Assembly (NCBI GenBank): GCA_910589265.1
Contig: CAJUTQ010000004.1
Location: forward strand, 62,001-126,000
DNA from: an uncultured Lachnospiraceae bacterium
GTDB taxonomy: Bacteria; Bacillota; Clostridia; Lachnospirales; Lachnospiraceae
Length of the DNA stretch: 64,000 nucleotides
Direction of reading: 5' to 3'
How positions within the stretch are numbered: position 1 is the stretch's first letter; each line of letters starts with the position of its first letter. The notes beneath the pieces are model-generated. The model worked only from the letters and a program-made list of their open reading frames with translations, made no database searches and was not told the DNA's origin. The position numbers were made by a program, and so were the translations under genes. This document shows positions 52,231 through 60,478 of this stretch, in pieces.

Positions 52231-53217
52231 ATGGCGACAGCCCAATATTTCATGAAACGTCTTATTTATATTATTATTGTATTTTTTTTCGTGTCCATCA
52301 TTATGTTTTTCATTTATAAATCCGTTCCCGGGGATCCAGTGCGAATGATGCTTGGAAACAATATTGCAAATCCAAAGGTTTACCAGCAGCAGTATGACTC
52401 TATGAGGGAAAGCTTAGGGTTAGACAAGTCTCTCCCTGTCCAGTATATAAGTTGGATTAGCAAAATGCTCACTGGAAATTTTGGCTTTTCCATTCAATAC
52501 CGCCAAGATGTCATTCGTATTATTGCTGCCCCTTTGAAAAATACAATCATTCTCAATTTATTTAGTATGTTTTTTGTATTTCTCATTTCCATCCCTTTAG
52601 GAATCCTTACTGGTGTAAAGCATAATTCTGTCCTTGACAATACTGTGCAAGTAGGCACAATTGTAGGCTATAGCCTTCCTACCTTTGTCACTGCCCTTCT
52701 TGCTATTTTTCTCTTTGCCATTGTCTTTCCCATCTTTCCTATTAGTGGAGTGAACACTCCTGGTTTTACTGGAACAGGTATGGAAAAGGCCCTGGATACG
52801 TTACACCATATGTTCCTTCCTATGCTCGTTATGGTATTAGGAGGTGTGGGAAGTGTTGTTCGGTATGTAAGAGCAGCCATGATTGACGTACTGCGCATGG
52901 ACTATATAAGAACGGCAAGGGCTAAAGGACTGCGGGAACAAGTTGTTATCTATGTCCATGCCTTTCGAAATGCCTTGATTCCCATTGTTACTATTATGAC
53001 TGGCTGGCTCATTTCTGTCTTCGGGGGCTCTGTTGTCATTGAATCTATTTTTCTCTGGAATGGTATTGGAAAAATGATGATTGACGCCTTGAATCAACGG
53101 GATTTCTCCGTTGTTCTCACCATGCAAATGTTCTATGTTGTCCTCACTCTGGCTGGCAACGTTATTATGGACATTGGATATTGTATGGTGGATCCAAGAG
53201 TGAAACTGACAAACTGA
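52231..53217 (+). CDS. oppB: Oligopeptide ABC transporter permease OppB-like
   Basis: A permease of about 328 residues with six membrane segments. The N-terminal segment (about 10-31) is followed by the outer loop typical of OppB/DppB (PGDPVRMMLGNN, then GLDKSLPVQYISW). The cytoplasmic loop YIRTARAKGLREQVV is the EAA-type coupling helix for the ATPase. ATG 52231 follows AGGAGG by about 10 nt; the in-frame GTG at 52219 overlaps that site. It ends just before oppC (14 nt gap). Confidence 0.95.
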   Translation: MATAQYFMKRLIYIIIVFFFVSIIMFFIYKSVPGDPVRMMLGNNIANPKVYQQQYDSMRESLGLDKSLPVQYISWISKMLTGNFGFSIQYRQDVIRIIAAPLKNTIILNLFSMFFVFLISIPLGILTGVKHNSVLDNTVQVGTIVGYSLPTFVTALLAIFLFAIVFPIFPISGVNTPGFTGTGMEKALDTLHHMFLPMLVMVLGGVGSVVRYVRAAMIDVLRMDYIRTARAKGLREQVVIYVHAFRNALIPIVTIMTGWLISVFGGSVVIESIFLWNGIGKMMIDALNQRDFSVVLTMQMFYVVLTLAGNVIMDIGYCMVDPRVKLTN

Positions 53218-53231
53218 CAGGAGGTAAAAAA

Positions 53232-55034
53232 ATGAGCAAACAGAATAAAAGCAGCTTTTTTCTAATGCTAAAACGCATGCTTTTTGGAAGTAAACATTCT
53301 TCCCCTGAAGATATCTTTTCTGAAGAACAAATTCAAAGTCCTGGCATTACTGTGTTGAAAACTTTTGTTTCCAACAAAATTGCTATGTTTGGAGTCATCT
53401 GCTTTCTAATACTTTTTCTATCCTGTATGATACTTCCTATTTTTTTTCCTATAGAAAATGCCTATCAGGATGTTACCCAAATGAACATTGCCCCAGGTTT
53501 TGATATGTTATCTGTTCCGAAATCTCTTTCTGACAATGGGAAACAAATATCAGGAGGAAGTACCTTTGGCGTAGGAATTGACAAGGAAGGATATATTTAT
53601 GAATGGGGCCGTTTTCCCAATGAAAAATTGAAAAATATTCCAAAAGATATGGGAAAAGTAGTTCAAGTATCTGCAGGACTTGACCACGTTCTTGCTCTGG
53701 ATGAAAAGGGACAGCTTTTCACATGGGGAAATGATCGGTTCATGTTAGGTGACATTTCCTTAGACTTATTAGGGGTCACAGACATTAAGCAAATTATGGC
53801 CGGCTATCAGCTCTCCCTTGTTCTCCGGGAAAATGGAAGACTCTATACTTGGGGAAATGAAAATTTAGTCCGTGTTTCCATTCCTAAAGAAGTGCAGGGC
53901 AATATTGATAAATTTGTATCCAACACAGGACTTGTCATTGTTTTGACAAAGGATGGGCGCATCGTCCCCCTTTCCAATAATACTAGTGCCTTTCACAATA
54001 TTCCTGAAGAAGTCCAAGGCAATGCTGTGGATATTGCCTTGACAGACAGGGCAGGAGCCGCATTAACCTCCCAAGGAAGGGTTTATACATGGGGCTCTGA
54101 TTCTTATGGACTTTTGCATGTTCCAGAAGAAATCCAAGGCAGAGTAAAAGAACTTTGCGCCGGTCGTTACCATTTTGTGGCCTTGCTAGATGATGGTACT
54201 TTATCCGCCTGGGGAGATACAACCTTTGGCCAGACAGACGTGCCTTCTGGCTCTAGTTTTGTTTCCATTTCTTCTGGCTATTTTCAGAGCTATGGTATTA
54301 CGGAAAAGGGTAAAGTGGAAAAATGGGGATTGAAAGGCTATCTCATGGGTACTGATGACTTTGGGAGAGATATCTTTCGGCGGCTGTTAGCCGGAGGGAG
54401 GATGACCATGACCATTGGCGCTATTTCTGTCATTATTTCCACCACGATTGGTATTTTTGTAGGGGGAATTGCTGGTTATTATGGAGGAAAAGTGGATAAT
54501 CTTCTTATGCGCCTTACAGAAATTGTATCTTCTATTCCTTTCCTCCCTTTTGCCATTATATTATCTGCTGTGTTAGGAAGCAAAATTACAGAGGCCCAAA
54601 GAATTTCCCTTATTATGGTTATTCTAGGCATACTCACCTGGCCTCCTTTAGCCCGCCTTGTACGGGGACAAGTTCTTGCGGAAAGAGAACAAGAATTTAT
54701 TATCGCCGCCAAAGCAATTGGTGTCAAGGAAGCTGGCATCATTTTCCGCTATATTCTTCCCAATGTCATTACTGTCATTATTGTAAATGCAACCCTTGAC
54801 TTTGCTACATGTATGTTGACAGAATCCTCCCTCTCTTTCCTAGGCTTTGGCGTTGTTGAACCAAATCCTACTTGGGGCAATATGTTGAATACTGCTAAAA
54901 GTTCAAAGGTCATTGGAGAACTTTGGTGGAGATGGGTCTTTCCTTCTATCTCCCTAGGGCTTTGCACGATTAGTATTAATTGCATTGGCGACGGCCTTCG
55001 AGATGCCATCGATCCAAAATCAAATGAACGATAG
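53232..55034 (+). CDS. oppC: OppC-like permease with an RCC1-type beta-propeller in its outer loop
   Basis: 600 residues, twice the usual OppC length. The first membrane segment (about 49-71) is followed by an extracytoplasmic region of about 300 residues before the permease proper, which opens with LMGTDDFGRDIF, the standard OppC motif after the outer loop. It then has five membrane segments and the coupling loop FIIAAKAIGVKEAGI. The insert has six full RCC1 repeats and a half repeat (for example GRLYTWGNE, GRVYTWGSD, GTLSAWGDT). The N-terminal strand at about 100-110 could complete a seventh blade. The start ATG 53232 has AGGAGGT upstream. The frame is continuous across both junctions. Confidence 0.93.
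   Translation: MSKQNKSSFFLMLKRMLFGSKHSSPEDIFSEEQIQSPGITVLKTFVSNKIAMFGVICFLILFLSCMILPIFFPIENAYQDVTQMNIAPGFDMLSVPKSLSDNGKQISGGSTFGVGIDKEGYIYEWGRFPNEKLKNIPKDMGKVVQVSAGLDHVLALDEKGQLFTWGNDRFMLGDISLDLLGVTDIKQIMAGYQLSLVLRENGRLYTWGNENLVRVSIPKEVQGNIDKFVSNTGLVIVLTKDGRIVPLSNNTSAFHNIPEEVQGNAVDIALTDRAGAALTSQGRVYTWGSDSYGLLHVPEEIQGRVKELCAGRYHFVALLDDGTLSAWGDTTFGQTDVPSGSSFVSISSGYFQSYGITEKGKVEKWGLKGYLMGTDDFGRDIFRRLLAGGRMTMTIGAISVIISTTIGIFVGGIAGYYGGKVDNLLMRLTEIVSSIPFLPFAIILSAVLGSKITEAQRISLIMVILGILTWPPLARLVRGQVLAEREQEFIIAAKAIGVKEAGIIFRYILPNVITVIIVNATLDFATCMLTESSLSFLGFGVVEPNPTWGNMLNTAKSSKVIGELWWRWVFPSISLGLCTISINCIGDGLRDAIDPKSNER
53529..54338 (+). other. Region encoding the RCC1-type propeller inside oppC
   Basis: Encodes about residues 100-369. 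Repeat starts recur about every 38-42 residues, each with a G-x-(L/V/I)-x-x-W-G core; the fourth repeat is degenerate (GRIVPLSNN lacks Trp-Gly). Confidence 0.85.
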
Positions 55035-55045
55035 GAGGCAGAAAA

Positions 55046-56044
55046 ATGGCATTATTAGAAATATCTCATCTTCATACTTTTTTCAAAACAAAGAAGGGAA
55101 TTGTAAAGGCTGTCAATGATGTATCCTATCAAGTAGAAGAAGGACAAACTTTAGGAGTCGTAGGAGAAAGCGGAAGCGGGAAAAGTGTTTCTGCTATGAG
55201 TATACTTAAGCTTTTAGATAGCAATGGCTATATAGATAGCGGAAAAATTACCTTTAATGGAAGAGATATTGTCCACTGTTCCATGAATGATATGTATTCC
55301 ATTCGGGGAAACGAAATTTCCGTCATTTTTCAAGAACCAATGACAAGCCTTAATCCTGTTTTTACTATTGAAAAACAAATTCAGGAAGTTTTTCAAGTAC
55401 ATCAAAACCTTTCCGCCAAAGAAGCTTCTAAAGAGGCTGTCCGCATGTTAGGCTCTGTCCGAATACCCAACCCGGAACGAGTTGCAAAACAATATCCCTT
55501 TCAGCTCTCAGGAGGTATGCGTCAACGGGTCATGATTGCCATGGCCTTAGCCTGCGAACCTAAGCTCCTCATTGCAGACGAGCCTACCACTGCCTTAGAT
55601 GTAACGATCCAAGCCCAAATTCTTAAGCTTATGAATGATTTAAAAAAAGAAAGAGGGACTTCAATTTTATTTATTACCCACGACTTAGGCGTCATTAACG
55701 AGATGGCAGATCATGTGGCTGTTATGTACTGTGGCCAAGTAGTAGAAATGGCCCCTGTACAAAAAATTTTCACTGACAGCGTTTTTTCCCACCCATATAC
55801 AGAAGGGCTTATGTTATCTATCCCAAAGCTGGACACTCCCCAAGGAGTGCGTCTTGAAGCTATTCCAGGAGCTGTTCCCCACCCTTTAGATTTACCCATA
55901 GGATGTAAGTTTGCTCCCCGTTGTAAATATGCCCATGAGAAATGTAAACAGGAAGAGCCAACATTAGCCACTGTTGATAAGGATCACCAAGTCCGATGTT
56001 TTTATAGCAGAAAGGAGGAGCGCCGTGGAAAAGCAAGCACGTAA
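55046..56044 (+). CDS. oppD: Oligopeptide ABC transporter ATPase OppD-like
   Basis: 332 residues. Walker A GESGSGKSV, Q-loop VIFQEPMTSLNPVF, signature LSGGMRQRVMIAMAL and Walker B LLIADEPTTALDV are intact. The C-terminal oligopeptide/dipeptide domain has the cysteine-rich GCKFAPRCKYAHEKCKQEEP that binds an Fe-S cluster in some relatives. It powers uptake with OppF. TAGGAGG precedes the ATG 11 nt after oppC, and the end overlaps the oppF start by 20 nt. Confidence 0.97.
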   Translation: MALLEISHLHTFFKTKKGIVKAVNDVSYQVEEGQTLGVVGESGSGKSVSAMSILKLLDSNGYIDSGKITFNGRDIVHCSMNDMYSIRGNEISVIFQEPMTSLNPVFTIEKQIQEVFQVHQNLSAKEASKEAVRMLGSVRIPNPERVAKQYPFQLSGGMRQRVMIAMALACEPKLLIADEPTTALDVTIQAQILKLMNDLKKERGTSILFITHDLGVINEMADHVAVMYCGQVVEMAPVQKIFTDSVFSHPYTEGLMLSIPKLDTPQGVRLEAIPGAVPHPLDLPIGCKFAPRCKYAHEKCKQEEPTLATVDKDHQVRCFYSRKEERRGKAST

Positions 56045-57470
56045 AGTACTGCTTCATATTCAAGATTTAAAGCAATACTTTCCAGTAAAAAAACAGCATT
56101 TTAAAGAAGAACAAAAATATGTGCGGGCCAACGATGGTATTAGCTTAGACATTTATGAGGGAGAAACATTAGGTCTTGTGGGAGAAAGTGGATGCGGGAA
56201 ATCTACTTTTGGCCGCACTCTCCTCCAATTATATAAGCAAACAGCTGGAAAAACGATTTATTTTGGCACAAGCAGAGACTCTCTGGCTCCTAAATATGTA
56301 GAAGATAGTTTAAAGAACTTAGTCAACTTAAGAAGTCAACTTAAGAAAGAGGAAGGGGAAAAGAAAAGCTCTCTTTATCTTGATTTGTCCCAGCTTATTG
56401 GAGGCTTCCTCGCTGTGCCTGACCTTCGCCCTGTATCAGAAATTTTGTTAAAAGAATATGGAATAAGGAAAACTCTGCGTCTTTTGAAGGAAGAGGAAAA
56501 CAACTTACGTATAACATCTCAAAAGATAAAAAAGGGAGAGAATAGCCCTTTCACCTCCCAGTCTGTTCTCCATAAAATAAATGCAAAGGAAAGGGAAGGG
56601 GAAAAGCAGAAGGAGGCTCTCAAAGTTTGCCTCTCCTCTATTCAAGCAATGAGAAATTCTTATGAGAAAGAGGAAGCATTCCAGGAATATGAACAATACA
56701 GAAATGATGGGATTGATTTAGCTAAGCTGACCTATGATGAAATCCGCCGTCTTCGCAAGGAACTTCAGCTTATTTTCCAGGATCCATACTCCTCCCTAAA
56801 TCCTAAAATGACCGTTGGGCAAATTATTAGCGAAGGCCTTACTACCCATCACATTTTTAAAAAGGGAGACAGTCGTATACAAGATTATGTAATGGAAACA
56901 ATGGAAAAATGTGGATTATCCTCCTACATGATCCATCGCTATCCCCATCAGTTTTCTGGGGGACAGCGTCAAAGAATTGGTATTGCCCGCTCCCTTGCCC
57001 TAAAACCAAAATTCGTAGTTTGTGATGAAGCAGTTTCAGCTTTAGATGTATCTATTCAATCTCAGATTATTAATTTGCTTTTGGACTTAAAAGGGGAAGA
57101 GCACCTTACGTATTTATTTATCTCCCATGATCTTAGTGTTGTCAAATATATTAGCGATCGAGTTGGCGTCATGTATTTAGGTAATTTGGTAGAACTATCA
57201 GAAACAGGAGATCTCTTTTCCTCTCCCCTTCACCCATATACAGAAGCCCTTTTGTCCGCCATTCCTACGACAGAAGTAAAGAAGACAAAACAGCCTATTT
57301 TTTTAGAAGGGGATATTCCCAGCCCAGTAAGCCCCCCCTCTGGATGTAAATTTCATACTCGTTGTCCCTATTGTACACAAGTGTGTAAAGAAGAAACGCC
57401 AGCGTTTAAAGAACATACACCTGGGCATTTTGCAGCCTGCCATCATCCTGTTCATAAGGGAAGAAGCTAA
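56025..57470 (+). CDS. oppF: OppF-like ATPase with a large insertion after Walker A
   Basis: 481 residues against the usual 320-330. Walker A GESGCGKST (53-61), Q-loop LIFQDPYSSLNP (249-260), signature FSGGQRQRIGIARSL and Walker B FVVCDEAVSALDV are intact, as is the C-terminal GCKFHTRCPYC cysteine cluster. Between residues about 80 and 232, where other OppF proteins have roughly 20 residues, there is a charged, helical insertion of about 150 residues. The start is GTG 56025, with AAAGGAGGAG upstream; an in-frame ATG at 55974 lies further inside oppD. Confidence 0.95.
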   Translation: MEKQARKVLLHIQDLKQYFPVKKQHFKEEQKYVRANDGISLDIYEGETLGLVGESGCGKSTFGRTLLQLYKQTAGKTIYFGTSRDSLAPKYVEDSLKNLVNLRSQLKKEEGEKKSSLYLDLSQLIGGFLAVPDLRPVSEILLKEYGIRKTLRLLKEEENNLRITSQKIKKGENSPFTSQSVLHKINAKEREGEKQKEALKVCLSSIQAMRNSYEKEEAFQEYEQYRNDGIDLAKLTYDEIRRLRKELQLIFQDPYSSLNPKMTVGQIISEGLTTHHIFKKGDSRIQDYVMETMEKCGLSSYMIHRYPHQFSGGQRQRIGIARSLALKPKFVVCDEAVSALDVSIQSQIINLLLDLKGEEHLTYLFISHDLSVVKYISDRVGVMYLGNLVELSETGDLFSSPLHPYTEALLSAIPTTEVKKTKQPIFLEGDIPSPVSPPSGCKFHTRCPYCTQVCKEETPAFKEHTPGHFAACHHPVHKGRS

Positions 57471-57481
57471 AAGGAGCCTTT

Positions 57482-57688
57482 ATGTTTTTTGAAAAAAAAA
57501 TAAAACATCTTGTTAATGTGGAAAAAGCAGAAAAAACATTCAGAGAAAATATGCAAGATGAAAAACTGGAAAAAAAGGATGTTCTGGCTATGATTATTGC
57601 CGCCTGCATTGTTTATGTACCTGCATTTTTAATTGTATGCAGCGTTTTTATATTTTTTATATGGCTGTTTTTTCTGCGTTTTACCTGA
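57482..57688 (+). CDS. Small membrane protein at the end of the opp operon
   Basis: 68 residues: a charged N-terminal half (Lys/Glu-rich, probably cytoplasmic helix) and one long hydrophobic segment (about 35-66). It starts 11 nt after oppF with AAAGGAG upstream, so it is translated as part of the operon. No family recognised; it could be an accessory subunit of the transporter. Confidence 0.65.
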   Translation: MFFEKKIKHLVNVEKAEKTFRENMQDEKLEKKDVLAMIIAACIVYVPAFLIVCSVFIFFIWLFFLRFT

Positions 57689-57695
57689 CTATTAT

Positions 57696-57755
57696 AAAAA
57701 GCTCCTAAAGAAAGGGTATTGTATCATTTACCTGTATCTTGAGGAGTTTTTTCTT
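57696..57755 (+). terminator. Terminator of the opp operon
   Basis: AAAAAgCTCCT pairs with AGGAGTTTTTT, ending in TTCTTTTG, beginning 7 nt after the small gene. Confidence 0.6.
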
Positions 57756-57798
57756 TTGTTCAGCGACAGTTGTATATGGTATCTTTCATGAATACTAC

Positions 57799-57827
57799 TT
57801 GAATATAAAGTAAAAAGGAATTATAAA
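57799..57827 (+). promoter_or_regulatory. Sigma-A-type promoter of the Rossmann/methyltransferase pair
   Basis: TTGAAT, 17-nt spacer, TATAAA, about 120 nt before ATG 57951. Confidence 0.4.
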
Positions 57828-57950
57828 AAATATATCATAGAATACATGATAATCAAAAAAATATTATTTTATATTTCACTATTAAACAACAAAAATACAC
57901 AGTGCAAAATCCTTCATAGATTGCTCTTCTCCATAGAAGGGAGGATACAT

Positions 57951-58952
57951 ATGATAAAAAAAACATTTGATCTTACAAAAGACTCTCAAATATTAATCTA
58001 TGGCTGTGGTGCCGTTGGACAGTCTATTGCCAAAGCTCTTATAAATGAAAAATACAGGTTATGTGGATTTATTGAAAAAGATGGGGATTCTACAAAACGA
58101 TGGGAAGGAATTCCTATTTTAGGCCCTTCCCACTTAGGAAATCTTCCAAATCTGGAAAATTATATCGCTTTCGTAACCCTGAACAATGGAATGCTCCATG
58201 ATCAAATTGCCTATCATTTATATAAATCAGGCATTTCCCATATTATCTATAGTCCTATGCAAAGCTGCTATAGTTATGAAGGAAGACAGATGATGCGCAA
58301 AGCTTATAAACGGCTGTTCCATAAAGACTTTGCACAAATAAAAAACATACCTTCCTATGCTTTTTTGAATGAGCGCGCAGTCCTTTCTAATTTTGAAATT
58401 ATAGACGATTCAACTTCAGGAGTTATTTCCTTTTGGTGTCCTATAAAAGATATTCGATGTAACATTTTTGAAAATTTTGATTTTCTTCCCCCTGAGGCTC
58501 AAGAATACATGGTTCCTGAATTATTGAAATATCAAGGACAGGCTTTGGAACAATGTGTTCCATACATAAATCTCTTTAAATGGCTGAGAGGAGAAAAAGT
58601 TGATTTGCTTTCCTATTTACACATCACTGGTCATTATTTGCCAGAGGAACATAACCAGTGGTTAAAAAGTCGCAAAGAACTATTTCTTATCTATGAAGAC
58701 GCTTTAAAACATGATTTAATATTTTTTACAGATGCTCCTAGCACTGTTTTTTGGAATCCAAAGGGACATTTCCATTTACTAGATGGAATGACGAGAGCTT
58801 CTTACTTAATAAGTGTTGGATATCTTTCTGTTCCTGTTTGTGTTTCTACAGAAGATTATTATAAATGGAGAATTTATAAAGAAAGTTTACGAAAAGATAA
58901 ACAAGAAGGAGATGAGAATACCATTGAAAGAATTCCAAGTGAAAAAATCTGA
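57951..58952 (+). CDS. Protein with N-terminal Rossmann-like domain, function unknown
   Basis: About 333 residues. The N-terminus ILIYGCGAVGQSIAKALI is a nucleotide-binding beta-alpha-beta turn, and the next 100 residues follow the PglD-type N-domain pattern (GFIEKDGDSTKRWEGIPILG). The remainder has no recognised fold. FWNPKGHFHLLDGMTRASYL near the C-terminus resembles the equivalent part of ParB/sulfiredoxin-like or kinase-like folds only loosely. ATG 57951 follows GGGAGG. The end overlaps the next gene, which has a similar N-terminal domain, so the two are likely paralogous in part and act together. Confidence 0.6.
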   Translation: MIKKTFDLTKDSQILIYGCGAVGQSIAKALINEKYRLCGFIEKDGDSTKRWEGIPILGPSHLGNLPNLENYIAFVTLNNGMLHDQIAYHLYKSGISHIIYSPMQSCYSYEGRQMMRKAYKRLFHKDFAQIKNIPSYAFLNERAVLSNFEIIDDSTSGVISFWCPIKDIRCNIFENFDFLPPEAQEYMVPELLKYQGQALEQCVPYINLFKWLRGEKVDLLSYLHITGHYLPEEHNQWLKSRKELFLIYEDALKHDLIFFTDAPSTVFWNPKGHFHLLDGMTRASYLISVGYLSVPVCVSTEDYYKWRIYKESLRKDKQEGDENTIERIPSEKI

Positions 58953-60405
58953 CATCCTATTGCTATATGGGGGCGCTTATGCTGGAAAGGAACTTTTGTA
59001 CTGTATGCAAGCGCTAGGTTATAAAGTTTCTGCCTTTCTTGATAAGAGGGCTCAAATTATACAGGAAATAGAGGGAATAAAGGTTTACGAACCAGAGGAA
59101 TATAAGGGAAATCCAAAAGAAGCTCTTGTTATTATAACAACAGGAAATCCAATTTCTGTAGCCAATTATTTATATTCCCTTCATTTTGAAAAAATCATCT
59201 ATCGTACTGATCTTTTTAATGGAAAGCTTTCCGATCCTAATTTTCAAATTGGAAAAACATATGAAGGCCTCCTAAACGGACAGACCTTTCCCTCTCACCT
59301 CCCCCTTTATGTGCCAGAAATAATGGATAAACGTTTTACCGATGGAGCCTTTCTTTTTGAGGAACAGGAGAAAGTGACCGCATTTGTGCCAACGGATCTC
59401 CTCTTTGACGAGGAGCAGGGGGAATGGAAGCATATTTATGTAAAATATAGGGATGTTTTCAATTATTTTAAAGCATTTGACGGAAATATCTCCAATGTTG
59501 TGGAAGCAATCCAGCTGTGTGCAAAAGACACAGAAATAGAAAAACTCCTTGGCAGCTCTTACATGCTTTCTGAGGAAGAACGATATTTATATACCCAGGA
59601 TCAGTTAAATAGATTTCATAGAAAGCTATACAATGGTATGGAATGGTTTATTCAAAATCCTATTTCCCTGACTCTTATTAGAGGAAAATTTCTTATAGAG
59701 AAAAAGGATTTATTTCAGATTTTCTTCCTGCTGTCCAAAGGATTTGTACGCATTCCTGCCCTTTTGCCAAAAGCTCATTATCATGACTGGATCAATGAAA
59801 AGATCCTTCATAAAGCTGTTGCTTATGCCAAAACCCATGATTTGCCTACTTCTTACACCTTACTTGAGCATCCAAACTTTTATCATTTTCCAGCAGCCCG
59901 TGATGTTTTTGGAAATACAAGGATTATCCGAATTTGCGAATATTTAGGCAAAAACAATTTAAAGATTTCTGGGAGTAAAATAATAGATATTGGATCCTAT
60001 TATGGATTTTTTTCCCGTTTTTTTGCCAGAATGGACGCTATTGTTTCCTCTGTCGAATTTCATAGAGAAGCATATGAAATGGGGGTTCTCTTCAATGAAC
60101 TTTTACACTTGGAATCTATTGAAGCACTTTGTATGGATGGACAGTATCTTCAAAGAAAAAAGGAGTTCGATCTCGCCCTTATGTTAACAGTTTTATATTG
60201 GCATATGGATACACCTCTTGGGATAAAGCTTATAAAAGCTGTCGATCATATGACAAAAAAATTCCTTCTTTGGGAGTCTGGAGATGAACCTGAGAGGGAA
60301 AAACATTTTATATTTAGCCATTCATCCTTTCATACATATGAAAAGATTTGTGAAACTGTAGGGACAGGGAAATTACGGGAATTAGGTATTTTTACAAAGC
60401 AATAG
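58924..60405 (+). CDS. Rossmann-like domain plus SAM methyltransferase-like domain
   Basis: About 494 residues. The N-terminal domain (ILLLYGGAYAGKELLYCM, then AFLDKRAQ and YEPEEYKG) resembles that of the upstream gene. The C-terminal part has a methyltransferase motif I (IIDIGSYYGFFSRFFA) and a following acidic strand. I infer methylation or sugar-nucleotide-linked modification of a surface glycan or metabolite. ATG 58912 touches AGAAGGAG directly, so TTG 58924, 12 nt further on, is the better-spaced start. Both overlap the previous gene. The stop codon lies inside the downstream hairpin. Confidence 0.6.
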   Translation: MKEFQVKKSDILLLYGGAYAGKELLYCMQALGYKVSAFLDKRAQIIQEIEGIKVYEPEEYKGNPKEALVIITTGNPISVANYLYSLHFEKIIYRTDLFNGKLSDPNFQIGKTYEGLLNGQTFPSHLPLYVPEIMDKRFTDGAFLFEEQEKVTAFVPTDLLFDEEQGEWKHIYVKYRDVFNYFKAFDGNISNVVEAIQLCAKDTEIEKLLGSSYMLSEEERYLYTQDQLNRFHRKLYNGMEWFIQNPISLTLIRGKFLIEKKDLFQIFFLLSKGFVRIPALLPKAHYHDWINEKILHKAVAYAKTHDLPTSYTLLEHPNFYHFPAARDVFGNTRIIRICEYLGKNNLKISGSKIIDIGSYYGFFSRFFARMDAIVSSVEFHREAYEMGVLFNELLHLESIEALCMDGQYLQRKKEFDLALMLTVLYWHMDTPLGIKLIKAVDHMTKKFLLWESGDEPEREKHFIFSHSSFHTYEKICETVGTGKLRELGIFTKQ

Positions 60406-60431
60406 AATCCTCCCAAAGAGAGGATTCTATT
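60400..60431. terminator. Terminator hairpin, copy B of the CAATAGAATCC repeat
   Basis: AATAGAATCCTC (60401-60412) pairs with GAGGATTCTATT (60420-60431) across a 7-nt loop, and includes the TAG stop of the preceding gene. Copy A is at 9129-9161. Confidence 0.75.
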
Positions 60432-60478
60432 ATCATGAAGATGAATAAGAAGAAGGGCAGACATCTTCTTCTCTTTGT

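Noticed and set aside
53983..54222. Antisense frame within the RCC1 region of oppC
   Set aside because: No ribosome-binding site, and coding potential is fully on the sense strand.
53232..55034. Possibility that RCC1-OppC is an assembly artefact joining two genes
   Set aside because: The frame is continuous, the propeller is inserted inside the permease (first membrane segment before it, the rest after it), and flanking opp genes are in normal order; a chimera would not restore both junctions in frame.
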